Assembly: GCF_025370755.1 (NCBI RefSeq) | Contig: NZ_JAMXFC010000011.1 | Coordinates: forward strand, 97,451-161,450 | Direction of reading: 5' to 3' | DNA from: Laspinema sp. D2d | GTDB lineage: Bacteria > Cyanobacteriota > Cyanobacteriia > Cyanobacteriales > Laspinemataceae | DNA: 64,000 bases | In this document: piece by piece, positions 1-7,893 of the stretch | How positions within the stretch are numbered: the stretch's first letter is position 1 | Layout of the letters: each line of letters opens with the position of its first letter | Notes under the pieces: generated by a model | Databases searched by the model: none | What the model was told of the DNA's origin: nothing | The model's input: only the letters and a program-made list of their open reading frames with translations | Made by a program: the position numbers and the translations under genes

Positions 1-15
1 CCCTGTAATACCCCA

Positions 16-813
16 ATGTTGACGAGCCTTCAGAATCCTCTGGTCAAGCAGATGCGGAAATTGCACGCTGCAAAGGAGCGCGATCGCCAGCAACTATTTT
101 TGTTGGAAGGGACGCACCTCTTAGAGGAAGCCTGTAGCGTGGATTATCCCCTAGAGGTGGTTTGTTTTACGCCGGAGTGGCAAGCTCGCTATCCTGAATT
201 ATGGGAAACGGTAAGCCAGCGATCGCCCCGGTGTGAACTCGTCAATGAAGCCGTCCTCAAGGCAATGGCGACTACTGTTCAACCCGATGGCGTTGTGGCA
301 GTCGCCAAACGGCGCGAGTCTGCGGTTCCTTCGATTCCCGGGACTGGGTTGACCCTCGCCCTAGAAACCCTCCAAGACCCTGGCAATCTTGGCACCCTGA
401 TTAGAACTGCTGCCGCTACCGGAACTCAAGGCATTTGGTTAAGTGCCGATAGTGTGGATGCAGCGTCTCCCAAAGTGTTACGCGCCTCTGCGGGACAATG
501 GTTTCGCTTGCCGGTTTCCGTCAGTGCCGACTTGAAACAGGATGTCATCCACGCCCAACAACAAGGGGTACAGGTTATTTCTACCACTGCCGATGCACCC
601 CTAACGTATTGGGAAATTGATTACCATCAGCCGACCTTAGTTTTACTTGGCAATGAAGGCGCAGGATTATCAGCCGACTTACTGTCTACCGCTGATTATC
701 AAGTTCGGATCCCTCTGCAGTCTGGGGTCGAATCCTTAAATGTAGCGATCGCTGCCGCCTTAATTTTATATGAAGCCCTCCGTCAAACCAGCCATTCCTC
801 CTCGGTTTCTTAA
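16..813 (+). CDS. TrmH/SpoU-family RNA 2'-O-methyltransferase
   Basis: A 265-residue SPOUT methyltransferase that would methylate a ribose 2'-OH of rRNA or tRNA using S-adenosylmethionine. The N-terminal part (about residues 1-100) looks like the substrate-binding domain of TrmH/RlmB-type enzymes (LVKQMRKL...LEGTHLLEEA). The C-terminal trefoil-knot domain shows the three SpoU motifs: QDPGNLGTLIRTA near residue 117, LLGNEGAGLS near 212, and the ESLNVAIAAALILYEALRQ helix near 240. The ATG at 16 is the first in-frame start and the length is normal. Only 15 bases precede it, so any upstream operon partner lies outside the window. Family assignment is firm; the RNA target cannot be read from sequence. 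Confidence 0.9.
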   Translation: MLTSLQNPLVKQMRKLHAAKERDRQQLFLLEGTHLLEEACSVDYPLEVVCFTPEWQARYPELWETVSQRSPRCELVNEAVLKAMATTVQPDGVVAVAKRRESAVPSIPGTGLTLALETLQDPGNLGTLIRTAAATGTQGIWLSADSVDAASPKVLRASAGQWFRLPVSVSADLKQDVIHAQQQGVQVISTTADAPLTYWEIDYHQPTLVLLGNEGAGLSADLLSTADYQVRIPLQSGVESLNVAIAAALILYEALRQTSHSSSVS

Positions 814-847
814 ACTGAGGGAATTCAGGCTAAACAACCTCAAGGGA

Positions 848-1096
848 TTACTCTTCAGCTTCTGGTTTGTGCAATTCTTTAAAAAATTCATCAATATCAG
901 CCACAGCCTCCTCTAGATCATGGAGGGTAAAAGTGGCTTTCTCGTCTTGTGCAGTCTTAATGGCTTGCCGTTCAGCTTCGCGAGCAGATGCAGCTTTCTG
1001 GTCCTCAACCAATTGCAAACGCTCTTGCAATGCATTTAGAGAATCTAAGAATGCTTTCTCCGCTGCCTCCCGGTCTTCATGCTGATGGTTACTCAT
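848..1096 (-). CDS. small acidic hypothetical protein
   Basis: An 82-residue protein that I do not recognise. From the ATG at 1096 it begins MSNHQHEDREAAEKAF and is almost entirely charged, predicted helix with heptad-like spacing (LNALQERLQLVEDQK, then LEEAVADIDEFFKELHK), suggesting a short cytoplasmic coiled coil. The frame stays open upstream to 1249, but those extra 51 residues are Gly-rich, lack the helical character and are unlikely to be translated. It converges with the methyltransferase gene, leaving 34 bases between stops. No function can be assigned. Confidence 0.6.
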   Translation of the reverse strand: MSNHQHEDREAAEKAFLDSLNALQERLQLVEDQKAASAREAERQAIKTAQDEKATFTLHDLEEAVADIDEFFKELHKPEAEE

Positions 1097-1599
1097 AACA
1101 AATTGACTCCCAATTGAATATGCACCACCCCCATTACCTCCGATTCCGGAGAGTGGGACGAGTACCAATACTATGTCTTCGGTCGTACAGTGTAGATGCA
1201 TCCCTAAATCCCTAGGCGATCGGTACAGTCTTAGAGAATATAAAGACAAGAAACCGAGTTTCTGGCCCTCAAGTATTCCTCTGATGTAGAGATAGTCTAA
1301 AAACCCTAGGGTTTAATCTCTACTGTACCGACACTCTCCCAGGGTTGGGCCGATTGTTTTTCCCCACCCTGAGACTGTTGCTCAACCCATCTTCTCAAAC
1401 CGGATCGAAACCTGATCTAATGATCTAAAGTAAGTCGGATTCCGTTCCCCCATGCCAGGTGAATTTATCCTTTTTCGACAGAATCACCTATTTTGCGATC
1501 GCCCTCTCGCTAGACCCAGAGGTACAGCCCGATCGGGTCAGGAAAGCAACAGATTCTAGGGCTTAAAACCACCGCCTACCCCAGATTAAAACGGTCTGT
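1097..1599. other. intergenic region with one copy of the AGAAACC repeat
   Basis: This stretch separates the small hypothetical gene from msrP. A degenerate copy of the dispersed AGAAACC(C/G)GGTTTCT repeat lies at 1245-1263. The frame of the small hypothetical gene is open through 1097-1249 but looks non-coding. Nothing else is recognisable; no RNA gene was seen. Confidence 0.5.
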
Positions 1600-2589
1600 T
1601 CAGGTAGAATACAAGTTAGCGACCCATTCTCCATACCCGTTATAAGGAAGAGTGGGCTGACGTTTCCAGGATAAAGCCGGTCCAGTACCAACAATCCGTT
1701 CCGTTGCCTGGGACCAGCGCGGATGAGGCTTAGTTGGGTTCACATTCGCCTCAAAATCGTACTCGCTTGGCACTAAAGTATTCCAATAAGTCGCCGGTTG
1801 TTCGGCGAGAAACTCGATTTTAACAATAGATTTAGCGCCCTTAAACCCGTATTTCCACGGGATTACCATCCGCAAAGGTGCGCCATGTTGTTTAGGAAGG
1901 CGCCGCCCATAAATTCCCGTGGCAAAAAAGGCCAGTTCATTAGCCATTTCCTCAATGCGTAAACTTTCGGTGTAAGGCCAAGGTAACGTTCCTAAATGAA
2001 ATCCAGGACCTGGAGTAATCTCGGGATCATAAAATGAGGTAAATCGCACAAATTTAGCGGCACTGGTGGGTTCGACTGCTTCGATGAGGCGTTTCATCGG
2101 GAATCCAATCCAGGGAACAACCATTGCCCAAGCTTCTACACATCGGAACCGATAGATGCGTTCTTCTAAGGGAAATTGGGTCTGAATTTCATCAATATCA
2201 TAAATGCGGGGATTTTTGACGAGTCCACCAATTTCAATTTTCCACTCTTCTGTAGGCAAACTTTGGGCGGATTTCCAAATGGATTTGGTGCCGCCAAATT
2301 CATAAAAATTATTGTAACGAGAGGCAAAAGCTTGTTCGGTAAGGGGCCGATCGCCTTCTATAAAATTAGGGTTGCGGGGGATATTGGCTAAGGGAGTGGT
2401 ATTTTGGATGAGTTCGCTCAGGGAATCTGAGTTGGTTTCACTTTTACAGCCCCCCATCGGTAAAAGGGTCGCCCCGATACCAGCGGCGATGGCAGTCTTC
2501 AAAAAGCGCCGACGGGACAAAAAGGCAGTTTCTGGAGTAGTTTGGTGTTCAGGAATTTCCCAGGATTTAAGAATGCGGATGAGAACCAT
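1600..2589 (-). CDS. msrP: MsrP-type molybdopterin-dependent methionine sulfoxide reductase
   Basis: A 329-residue catalytic subunit of the MsrP (YedY) family, which repairs oxidised methionines in exported proteins using a mononuclear molybdenum cofactor. A Tat signal is visible at residues 25-45 (SRRRFLK followed by a hydrophobic stretch). The presumed Mo ligand is Cys150 in RFRCVEAWAMVVPW, at the position of the catalytic Cys of E. coli YedY, and the sulfite-oxidase fold continues with KQHGAPLRMVIPWKYGFKGAK. A GGC at residues 46-48 just after the hydrophobic stretch weakly resembles a lipobox. No msrQ haem-membrane partner is next to it, so electron delivery must come from elsewhere. Start ATG at 2589; upstream alternatives are absent. 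Confidence 0.9.
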   Translation of the reverse strand: MVLIRILKSWEIPEHQTTPETAFLSRRRFLKTAIAAGIGATLLPMGGCKSETNSDSLSELIQNTTPLANIPRNPNFIEGDRPLTEQAFASRYNNFYEFGGTKSIWKSAQSLPTEEWKIEIGGLVKNPRIYDIDEIQTQFPLEERIYRFRCVEAWAMVVPWIGFPMKRLIEAVEPTSAAKFVRFTSFYDPEITPGPGFHLGTLPWPYTESLRIEEMANELAFFATGIYGRRLPKQHGAPLRMVIPWKYGFKGAKSIVKIEFLAEQPATYWNTLVPSEYDFEANVNPTKPHPRWSQATERIVGTGPALSWKRQPTLPYNGYGEWVANLYST

Positions 2590-2673
2590 GATTAATAAAA
2601 GTGGCGATCGCCTTCAGGGTTTTTGAGTTGAATCATCAAGAAAACATAGAAAAATTATAGAGTAACCCTACCA

Positions 2674-2713
2674 GCCACTGAAGGGGGAAGTCATGACTTG
2701 TCCCTTCAGTGGC
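2674..2713. repeat. 40-bp near-perfect palindrome
   Basis: The left 20 bases match the reverse complement of the right 20 at 18 of 20 positions, with no loop; the centre is AAGTCATGACTT. It lies between the RTX gene stop (2754) and the msrP start (2589). It could form a cruciform or an mRNA 3' hairpin, but there is no T-tract of a classical terminator. It resembles the palindrome at 39403-39430. Confidence 0.7.
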
Positions 2714-2753
2714 AATCAACCCTGAAAATTTAGAGCAATCGCAAGTCTGTGAT

Positions 2754-3884
2754 TTATCCGAGTAAATTAATCCCTAAATCTTCGGCACTGACCAATTGGA
2801 CAGAATTTACCAAGTTAAACTGAGAAATATCCACATTCATTACCACCCCTAAAACTCGATTATTAGAATCAATGATGGCGGTATCTCCAATCCCATCTCC
2901 ATTGACATCTAATGCGCCCAGGGTAATTTGTGCGATATCGGTAACGTTAACTAATTTAATCAAATCACCTTCGGCAGCATTAAAATCTAACAGGCGATCG
3001 GCAGTGGCAGCATTTTGATCCGAAACATCACCGCGCAAGATAAAATCATCAGCATCAGCACCGCCAGAGAGAAAATCTGAACCCAGATCCCCAATTAGAA
3101 CATCCCGGCCCTCATCTCCATACAACATATCATTCCCTTGACCTCCTCGGATCAAGTCATCTCCCGCACCTCCTTGGACGGTATCATCTCCTAAATTACC
3201 ATTGAGGACATCATTTCCAGTTCCTCCAATCAGCAAATCATTATCTCTGCCACCCCGGAAAAAATCATCGCCCTCTCCTCCAATTAGGGTGTCATTTCCT
3301 TGGTTTCCATTGGCGATATCCGCACCACTACTGCCCAGAATGCGATCGTCCCCTTCTAGGGCCCGTAATCCTCCCTGCCAATTGATATCGTCTACGGTCA
3401 TTTCAATTAAGTTATTGACGGAATCAGCATCAATAAATCGTCCTAATTGACTTCCCTGAGACGCCAAATTAATTAATTGAGAAAATCCCGTTTGTAAAGC
3501 CCCATTTTGAATTAAGTTGGTATTTAGAAAATCAGTCACTTGCGCCGGAGAAATTCGCGAAGTAATCTCTGTGCTATTGACAAAGTTTTGAATTTGTCCG
3601 GCAACAGAATTAATCAATTGACTGGGATTAATGTCCGTGGGATTAGAGTCAATTAATTGAGTCACTCGATTCAGGAGTTCAGAGCCGACTTGATTGATGT
3701 CAATATTATTCACTAGCCGAGAAAATACTGAGCTAAGAACAAAGCCAGTAGGTCCTAGAGTAATAAATTTAGCGGTTTGGATGGCAATATCTCGGGCTGC
3801 CTGATTTTCTTCATCATTATCTTCGCCGACTCCCGGTAGAAAATCCAAAAAACCGTTAGGAATAACGTTGTTCAAGAATTCCAT
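2754..3884 (-). CDS. RTX-type calcium-binding repeat protein
   Basis: A 376-residue protein with an N-terminal helical region (about 1-165, [21 protein letters not shown] onward) of unknown function. A block of GGxGxDxxx nonapeptides follows from about residue 178 to 275 ([25 protein letters not shown] and similar). Such repeats form a calcium-binding parallel beta-roll in proteins exported by type I secretion. There is no Sec signal, consistent with a C-terminal secretion signal, and the last 100 residues ([17 protein letters not shown]...) look like the cyanobacterial RTX C-terminal domain. No type I transporter is adjacent; the ABC exporter at 7894 is four genes away and of a different class. 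The cargo function is unknown. Confidence 0.85.
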   Translation of the reverse strand: MEFLNNVIPNGFLDFLPGVGEDNDEENQAARDIAIQTAKFITLGPTGFVLSSVFSRLVNNIDINQVGSELLNRVTQLIDSNPTDINPSQLINSVAGQIQNFVNSTEITSRISPAQVTDFLNTNLIQNGALQTGFSQLINLASQGSQLGRFIDADSVNNLIEMTVDDINWQGGLRALEGDDRILGSSGADIANGNQGNDTLIGGEGDDFFRGGRDNDLLIGGTGNDVLNGNLGDDTVQGGAGDDLIRGGQGNDMLYGDEGRDVLIGDLGSDFLSGGADADDFILRGDVSDQNAATADRLLDFNAAEGDLIKLVNVTDIAQITLGALDVNGDGIGDTAIIDSNNRVLGVVMNVDISQFNLVNSVQLVSAEDLGINLLG

Positions 3885-4189
3885 TGCTATTCTCCTTGAA
3901 TGGGGTGATTAAAACTATAGTATAGAACATTTTAAAACTTAGCCATCGGGACGATTTTACCTCTATGGGCAGTTTTTTACTCTCAAGATTTAGTCGTCCT
4001 AGGCGATCACCCTCAATCAATCCCTCCCTTATTTTCCATCCCCCTTTTTAGCTGACTTAACAAAACTAGAACTAAGACGGCAGAAGAAAGGGGGTGTTGC
4101 ATTGGCGTTTCCATCCCCCCTTTTTTTACTCTGGATAAAGTCTACTTAAAGAATTGGAAAACCTCCATCCCTGGTTTAGTTTCGGGGTG
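3885..4189. other. intergenic region with C/T-rich repeats
   Basis: Between the P450 stop and the RTX start. It contains two direct copies of a TTTCCATCCCCC-T(n) tract (about 4033-4049 and 4108-4127). An inverted AAAGGGGG at 4087 makes a hairpin, listed separately. No coding potential seen. Confidence 0.5.
4087..4123. terminator. hairpin between P450 and RTX genes
   Basis: The stem AAAGGGGG/CCCCCTTT closes a loop of about 21 bases. On the plus strand it is followed by further T residues. On the minus strand, where the P450 transcript ends, it is followed by CTTCTG. It may limit read-through from the P450 gene, but the tail on the relevant strand is weak. Confidence 0.4.
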
Positions 4190-5572
4190 TTAGCGGACTG
4201 AGTTGACCAAAAGTCTCTCAACGGGAGTCCGATCGCCAACCTTCATCATTTTAATTCCTCCAGCCGGGGATAAAGTAACACCTCGGCGCAAGGGTTTGAC
4301 TGGACCCTTTTCTGCCAATTTTAACTCATAGCCCGATAAGACAGTGGCTAACACCAGCTTCATTTCATAAGCCGCTAATGCTGCTCCAATGCAACGCCGT
4401 TTACCTCCACCAAAAGGCATAAATTCATAAGGAGAAAATTGCCGTTCTAAGAACCGTTCCGGCTTAAATTGATAGGAATCGGGATATAAATCTTCCCGAT
4501 GATGGAGTAGATAAATACAACCGACTAAATCCGTTCCGGCTTTGAGTGAGTATCCTAATAAGTCTATCGGTTCTTCGACTCGCCGGGGAAAAGTTAACAT
4601 TGCCACGGGATAAAGTCGGAGGACTTCATTACAGACGGCTGTCAAATAAGGGAGGTTAAAAATATCCATCGCTGCGGGATTATCTCCAAGAGTGGCAATT
4701 TCCTCGCAGAGACGATTTTTGACCTCTGGAAGCGTATGAATCCAATATAATCCCCAAGACATGGCACTGGCTGTTGTTTCGTATCCAGCAAACAGTAAGG
4801 TCAGCAATTCATCCCGTAATTCTTGAGGAGTCATCGCTTCCCCGTCGGCATCCCGCGCTGACATTAATAGAGAGAGGATATCGAGGCGATCGCTCAAGTC
4901 TTGTTGACGGCGATTAGCAATTTCTGCATAGAGTAATTTATCAATTTTTTCTCGAATTCTGAGAAAATATCCCCAAGGACTCCATCGCCCTAAATCGACT
5001 TGCAATTGCTTAAAAAACAGGAGACCAGATGCAGCCGGAGTGTTAAAAACATCTAACATTGAAGTCATTAGATGTTTGATTTCATAATAATTTTCTCCGG
5101 CAACATCTAACCCGAAGACGGTTTTGAGCATGACTTGGGATGAAATTTCAGACATCACCCGACGAGCGATAAAAGGCTCTGAGGTTGGCACTTGTTTCAT
5201 GACTGTTGCAGCAATTTCACCAATCATTTCGCCATAAGACCTCATGCGATCGCCATGAAAAGGAGGCATCAATAATTGGCGCTGACGACGGTGGCGATCG
5301 CCCTCTAACATAATAACCGAATACTCTCCCAGCAAAGGTTCGACAATTTCATTTACCTTCCCGGGAACACTCAATTGTTTGTTTTCATGGGTTAAAATGT
5401 ATTGAAGGGCTTGGGGATGAGAGATAAAGACAAGGGTATCCCCCAACCCGACAACCTCCGCCTGAAATAGGTCAGGATAACGGCGCGCACGGGTTTCCAT
5501 GTACCCAATCGGATTCATCACCCATTGTAATTTTTGAAACAAGCGGGGGGTCCTTAAACTAGGAATTTTCAT
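4190..5572 (-). CDS. cytochrome P450 (CYP110-like)
   Basis: A 460-residue haem-thiolate monooxygenase. All P450 signatures are present: the I-helix AGYETTAS, the K-helix ExxR in EVLRLYP, the PERF segment (FKPERFLERQFS), and the haem loop FGGGKRRCIG with the proximal Cys near residue 394. The sequence around the haem loop (MPFGGGKRRCIGAALAAYEMKL) resembles cyanobacterial CYP110 enzymes, several of which hydroxylate fatty acids or terpenoids; the substrate here is not inferable. There is no membrane anchor, so it is presumably cytosolic and uses ferredoxin as electron donor. It stands alone; neighbours give no pathway clue. The start ATG at 5572 gives MKIPSLRTPRLFQKLQW, a normal N-terminus. Confidence 0.93.
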   Translation of the reverse strand: MKIPSLRTPRLFQKLQWVMNPIGYMETRARRYPDLFQAEVVGLGDTLVFISHPQALQYILTHENKQLSVPGKVNEIVEPLLGEYSVIMLEGDRHRRQRQLLMPPFHGDRMRSYGEMIGEIAATVMKQVPTSEPFIARRVMSEISSQVMLKTVFGLDVAGENYYEIKHLMTSMLDVFNTPAASGLLFFKQLQVDLGRWSPWGYFLRIREKIDKLLYAEIANRRQQDLSDRLDILSLLMSARDADGEAMTPQELRDELLTLLFAGYETTASAMSWGLYWIHTLPEVKNRLCEEIATLGDNPAAMDIFNLPYLTAVCNEVLRLYPVAMLTFPRRVEEPIDLLGYSLKAGTDLVGCIYLLHHREDLYPDSYQFKPERFLERQFSPYEFMPFGGGKRRCIGAALAAYEMKLVLATVLSGYELKLAEKGPVKPLRRGVTLSPAGGIKMMKVGDRTPVERLLVNSVR

Positions 5573-5700
5573 GGTGGTAGTTCCTGACAGAGTATGTTTA
5601 TCAATTTTAAAGGATTATCTAAAAAAAACACCAATAGTTAGGGATAAATTAATAGTCAAACATTAAATTATCACGGGTTGTAACCTTGGAGAAAAGGCCA

Positions 5701-6210
5701 ATGAAAGACAATCAAAAACCACCGGGTATAGAGGCGATCGCCTACTCTCCCTTAGAAATAGTTTTAGAAATTACAGCGTTCCTGGGTGTTGTTGCCAGTC
5801 TGGCGATCGGCGGCTACTATTGGCACAGCCTTCCTGCGTCAGTTCCCTTGCACTTTGGCATCACCGGGGAACCCGACTTATGGGGACCTAAATTCACATT
5901 CTGGTTGCTTCCCGGCATCGGCGTCATCAGTTATGTAGCGATGACCCTTACTAATTTTTTTCCCCACACCTTTAATTACCCGGTTCCCATCACCCCGGAA
6001 AACTTACCAAATCAGTATAAAATTGCCCGTCAGGTTTTGCTATGGATGAAAGCTGAAGTTATGGTAATTCTGCTCTGGATTGAATGGCAAATGATTGAAG
6101 TTGCCGTAGAAAAGGCTACTCGATTTTCTGTTTTTTATCTGCTGGCTTTTTTAACTCTGTTATTTTTAACGATAGGATTTTATTTAAGGCAATCTTATCG
6201 CGATCGCTAA
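5701..6210 (+). CDS. DUF1648-containing membrane protein
   Basis: A 169-residue integral membrane protein. The segment LPASVPLHFGITGEPDLWGPK is the DUF1648 signature found in SdpI-like and related membrane proteins. Four hydrophobic helices are visible (near residues 18-40, 66-88, 111-131 and 142-162). I prefer the ATG at 5701, which has GGAG at 5688-5691 with nine intervening bases. The frame also allows a TTG at 5686, but that would place the ribosome-binding site inside the coding region. It is divergent from the P450 gene. A role in immunity to an SdpC-like toxin is known for some relatives but cannot be claimed here. Confidence 0.75.
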   Translation: MKDNQKPPGIEAIAYSPLEIVLEITAFLGVVASLAIGGYYWHSLPASVPLHFGITGEPDLWGPKFTFWLLPGIGVISYVAMTLTNFFPHTFNYPVPITPENLPNQYKIARQVLLWMKAEVMVILLWIEWQMIEVAVEKATRFSVFYLLAFLTLLFLTIGFYLRQSYRDR

Positions 6211-6439
6211 GATTACCAACAGGGAAACCTAGATAGAATATCGGGTTTACGAGAAATCAATACAGGGTCTCGCCTTCTTTCAAAAAATATTGAATTAAAA
6301 CGGCTTTTTAGGGGTATCCTCTGAACAAGCTATTTCCCGGGCGATAGTCAAGGGTTCTCTAGTCAGGTTTTGTGGAATTCTTACCCTACTTTTTCCTCCA
6401 GATATTCGGGTTGCACCTGAATCGACTATCCTAATTATT

Positions 6440-6991
6440 ATGAGTCTTAGAATTTATGGTAATCGGTTACTGAAAACTTTACCCGGTGAACAAACTCGAC
6501 CCACTGCGGCACGGGTGCGCGAAGCGGTGTTTAATGTTTGGCAAGGGAGTATTGCGGGATGCCGTTGGTTGGATTTGTGTGCGGGTGCCGGGACGATGAG
6601 TGCAGAGGCATTATGTCGAGGTGCGGTTGAAGTGGTGGCGATGGAACAGTCCCCTCGTGCCTTAGCGATTATTCGGGAAAATTTGCAACGGGTGAAGCAG
6701 GCGGATCAAAGGGTGGAAATTCTGCGCGGTGATGTGATGGCGCGGTTAAAATCTTTGGAGGGTCGCCAATTTGACCGGATGTATTTCGATCCGCCTTATG
6801 CCAGCAGTCTCTATCAACCTGTGTTGGCAGCGATCGCCCAGTATCAACTCCTGGCATCCGATGGGGAAATTGCGGTGGAACATCGCAGCGATCGCCTGAC
6901 CCTGGACCCGATTTCCACTCTGGAAATCCTTCGGGAACGGCGTTATAGCAATACCACGGTGACGTTCATTGGGTTATCCGATGAGTTATGA
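6440..6991 (+). CDS. rsmD: 16S rRNA (guanine966-N2)-methyltransferase RsmD
   Basis: A 183-residue class I SAM methyltransferase matching RsmD, which methylates G966 in the 30S subunit P-site region. It opens with the RsmD N-terminal pattern (RIYGNRLLKTLPGEQTRPT then RVREAVFN). SAM motif I is LDLCAGAGTMSAEAL near residue 45, and the catalytic DPPY motif is FDPPYAS near residue 116. Length is normal. Downstream, a hairpin built from two HIP1 sites separates it from the convergent petG, an arrangement I recall from other cyanobacteria. Confidence 0.92.
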   Translation: MSLRIYGNRLLKTLPGEQTRPTAARVREAVFNVWQGSIAGCRWLDLCAGAGTMSAEALCRGAVEVVAMEQSPRALAIIRENLQRVKQADQRVEILRGDVMARLKSLEGRQFDRMYFDPPYASSLYQPVLAAIAQYQLLASDGEIAVEHRSDRLTLDPISTLEILRERRYSNTTVTFIGLSDEL

Positions 6992-7000
6992 AATTAAAAC

Positions 7001-7045
7001 AGCGATCGCCTCTGGCGGGTTCAGGACCCGAAAGCGGCGATCGCT
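7001..7045. terminator. bidirectional HIP1-stem terminator (rsmD / petG)
   Basis: A perfect 10-bp stem, AGCGATCGCC pairing with GGCGATCGCT, closes a 25-base loop. It is followed by ATTGTTTTAG on plus and by TGTTTTAATTTC on minus. It sits between the convergent stops of rsmD and petG. Each stem arm is a HIP1 octamer plus flanking bases. Confidence 0.7.
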
Positions 7046-7074
7046 ATTGTTTTAGTCAGGAATTCAAGATGGCT

Positions 7075-7188
7075 TTACAAACCCAAGTCATTCCCGCGCT
7101 TGTACTGCTGGTAAGCGGCGAAAAACAAACCAGCTAGAGTCACCACAATCAAACCCAACACGATACCAGACAGTAACGGTTCAACCAC
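7075..7188 (-). CDS. petG: cytochrome b6f complex subunit PetG
   Basis: A 37-residue single-helix subunit of the thylakoid cytochrome b6f complex, needed for its assembly and stability. Translated from the minus strand it reads [12 protein letters not shown], then a hydrophobic helix, then [14 protein letters not shown], essentially the canonical PetG sequence and length. The start is GTG at 7188, supported by AAGGAG at 7199-7204 with ten intervening bases. It is divergent from cytM across about 200 bp, placing two photosynthetic electron-transport genes back to back. Confidence 0.95.
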   Translation of the reverse strand: MVEPLLSGIVLGLIVVTLAGLFFAAYQQYKRGNDLGL

Positions 7189-7198
7189 GTCTATGAAT

Positions 7199-7204
7199 CT
7201 CCTT
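7199..7204 (-). promoter_or_regulatory. ribosome binding site that fixes the GTG start of petG
   Basis: On the minus strand AAGGAG stands ten bases before GTG. This supports the non-ATG start that gives the conserved MVEPLL N-terminus. Confidence 0.75.
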
Positions 7205-7391
7205 TGCAACTAGGGTTATATTTTAATATGTAAAGGTTTCTTGCAATTCTCTCATCTACAGACAGTCTGCTTAAAAGGGCTGGTCCCGGTTTCCCGATTA
7301 GCAGAGTTCCTGATCATGCCATCGATGTCCGTCGCCCAGGGGTCCCCAGAAATTGCCAATCCATCCCCATTGTGATCCCAAGTTTTAAGAT

Positions 7392-7850
7392 ATGTTAGAA
7401 AATAATACAATATTTGTACATCCCTTGAAAACCCCCTTACCCTTGACTAACGATCTCGCCAAACCGGAAGCTGTAGAACCTTGTCCCGTCACAAGTGGGG
7501 CGATCGCCTTTGGTGCGCGAAGCACAGTCATTGTCTTTATTTTGGTGGGTATTATCCTCGGGATTATTCTCGCCCTACAGCTACAAGTCTCAGATCCTTA
7601 TGTAAAAACCGTCCTAACCCTGGATGGTGACTCCCTTCGGGGTCATGCCATTTTCCAAATGAACTGTGCCGGTTGTCATGGCATCCAGAATGGACGGCAG
7701 GTAGGACCCAGCCTGACTGCGGTTTCTCAGCGGAAATCCCCTGTTGGTATTATTAATCAGGTAACGGGAGGCAAAACGCCGCCAATGCCTCAATTTCAAC
7801 CGAATCCTCAAGATATGGCAGATTTGTTGAAATATGTTCAAAGTCTTTGA
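7392..7850 (+). CDS. cytM: membrane-anchored c-type cytochrome, cytochrome cM
   Basis: A 152-residue mono-haem cytochrome c. Residues 46-63 form one membrane anchor, and the haem motif CAGCH is at residues 92-96. The probable sixth ligand is Met132 in KTPPMPQF. The domain NCAGCHG-VGPSL-VSQRKS-MADLL matches cytochrome cM, which in Synechocystis helps control photosynthetic against respiratory electron flow and is stress-induced. The cytosolic N-terminal extension of about 45 residues before the anchor is longer than I expect for CytM; a later start near residue 40 cannot be excluded. It is divergent from petG and followed by a terminator hairpin. Confidence 0.82.
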   Translation: MLENNTIFVHPLKTPLPLTNDLAKPEAVEPCPVTSGAIAFGARSTVIVFILVGIILGIILALQLQVSDPYVKTVLTLDGDSLRGHAIFQMNCAGCHGIQNGRQVGPSLTAVSQRKSPVGIINQVTGGKTPPMPQFQPNPQDMADLLKYVQSL

Positions 7851-7857
7851 ACACAAT

Positions 7858-7888
7858 AACCCCCCAGGGCTTTAAATCTTCGGGGGTT
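7858..7888. terminator. terminator of cytM, shared with the convergent ABC gene
   Basis: The stem AACCCCC/GGGGGTT closes a loop of about 17 bases and is followed on the plus strand by TTGAG. It lies eight bases after the cytM stop and just downstream of the ABC transporter stop on the other strand. Confidence 0.65.
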
Positions 7889-7893
7889 TTGAG

